Assembly (NCBI GenBank): GCA_002394235.1
Contig: DGTF01000078.1
Location: 1,290-14,222 of the forward strand
DNA length: 12,933 nt
Direction: 5' to 3'
From: Eubacterium sp. UBA4343
GTDB lineage: Bacteria; Bacillota; Clostridia; Lachnospirales; Lachnospiraceae
Under the pieces are notes generated by a model that was not told the origin of the DNA, did not search any database, and saw only the letters and a program-made list of their open reading frames with translations. This document shows positions 12,889 through 12,933 of this stretch, in pieces (positions within the stretch are counted from its first letter, which is position 1; every line of letters begins with the position of its first letter). Made by a program: the position numbers and the translations under genes.

Positions 12889-12933
12889 TAAATCAGTGTT
12901 CGCATCAGGTTTCTTATTTACGCGAACAGTGAG

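Larger units (their letters stand above)
12565..12933. other. Intergenic stretch upstream of murG to the window edge
   Basis: It contains the murG promoter and its inverted repeat, copy D of the dispersed repeat, a small TCCTCT/AGAGGA hairpin near 12854-12874 and, at the right edge, a plus-strand promoter. No credible coding frame is visible; an open frame crossing from inside murG to 12792 on the plus strand is a shadow. Confidence 0.7.

Overview
The window carries a Tad/Flp (type IVc) pilus assembly locus from a Gram-positive anaerobe, probably a Lachnospiraceae-like member of the Clostridia. This rests on protein style (a CpaE-like protein followed by a CpaF ATPase, a DUF5702 protein, TadE-like pseudopilins, a DUF6382-FHA protein), moderate GC content, strong GGAGG ribosome binding sites, and the lack of any outer-membrane secretin (RcpA/CpaC) or pilotin gene in the window. 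The assignment is by protein recognition, not by a search.

Layout. Positions 173-10585 hold ten plus-strand genes in assembly order: a TadZ/CpaE-like protein with an altered P-loop, the CpaF/TadA motor ATPase, two inner-membrane platform proteins (TadB- and TadC-like; the latter carries an Ig-like insert), the Flp pilin (59 aa), a DUF5702 pseudopilin-like exported protein, a TadE-like protein with two Cys/His modules, a TadV/CpaA-type prepilin peptidase, a second TadE-like pseudopilin, and a DUF6382-FHA protein. Expected division of labour: the prepilin peptidase cuts the Flp and TadE-like leaders, CpaF powers assembly through TadB/TadC, TadZ places the machine, and the FHA protein probably links it to Thr-phosphorylation signalling.

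After the pilus genes come a HIT-family hydrolase with its own promoter (10670-11080, plus strand) and a convergent, apparently monocistronic murG (minus strand, 12561-11497) with a good promoter and a strong intrinsic terminator. At the right edge a plus-strand promoter points out of the window.

The most unusual property is the DNA between the genes. Short tandem repeats with different units sit at most junctions: before tadZ (44-50 bp), at the cpaF/tadB junction (36 bp, open in all three plus frames), before flp (34 bp), across the start of the DUF5702 gene, across its stop codon, before the HIT gene (24 bp), after it (33 bp) and after murG (72 bp period). A separate dispersed hairpin repeat family (core CCCCGCAAGCGGGG) appears at about 4777, 7078, 9139 (inverted) and 12757. 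All alignments and motif calls were made by eye.
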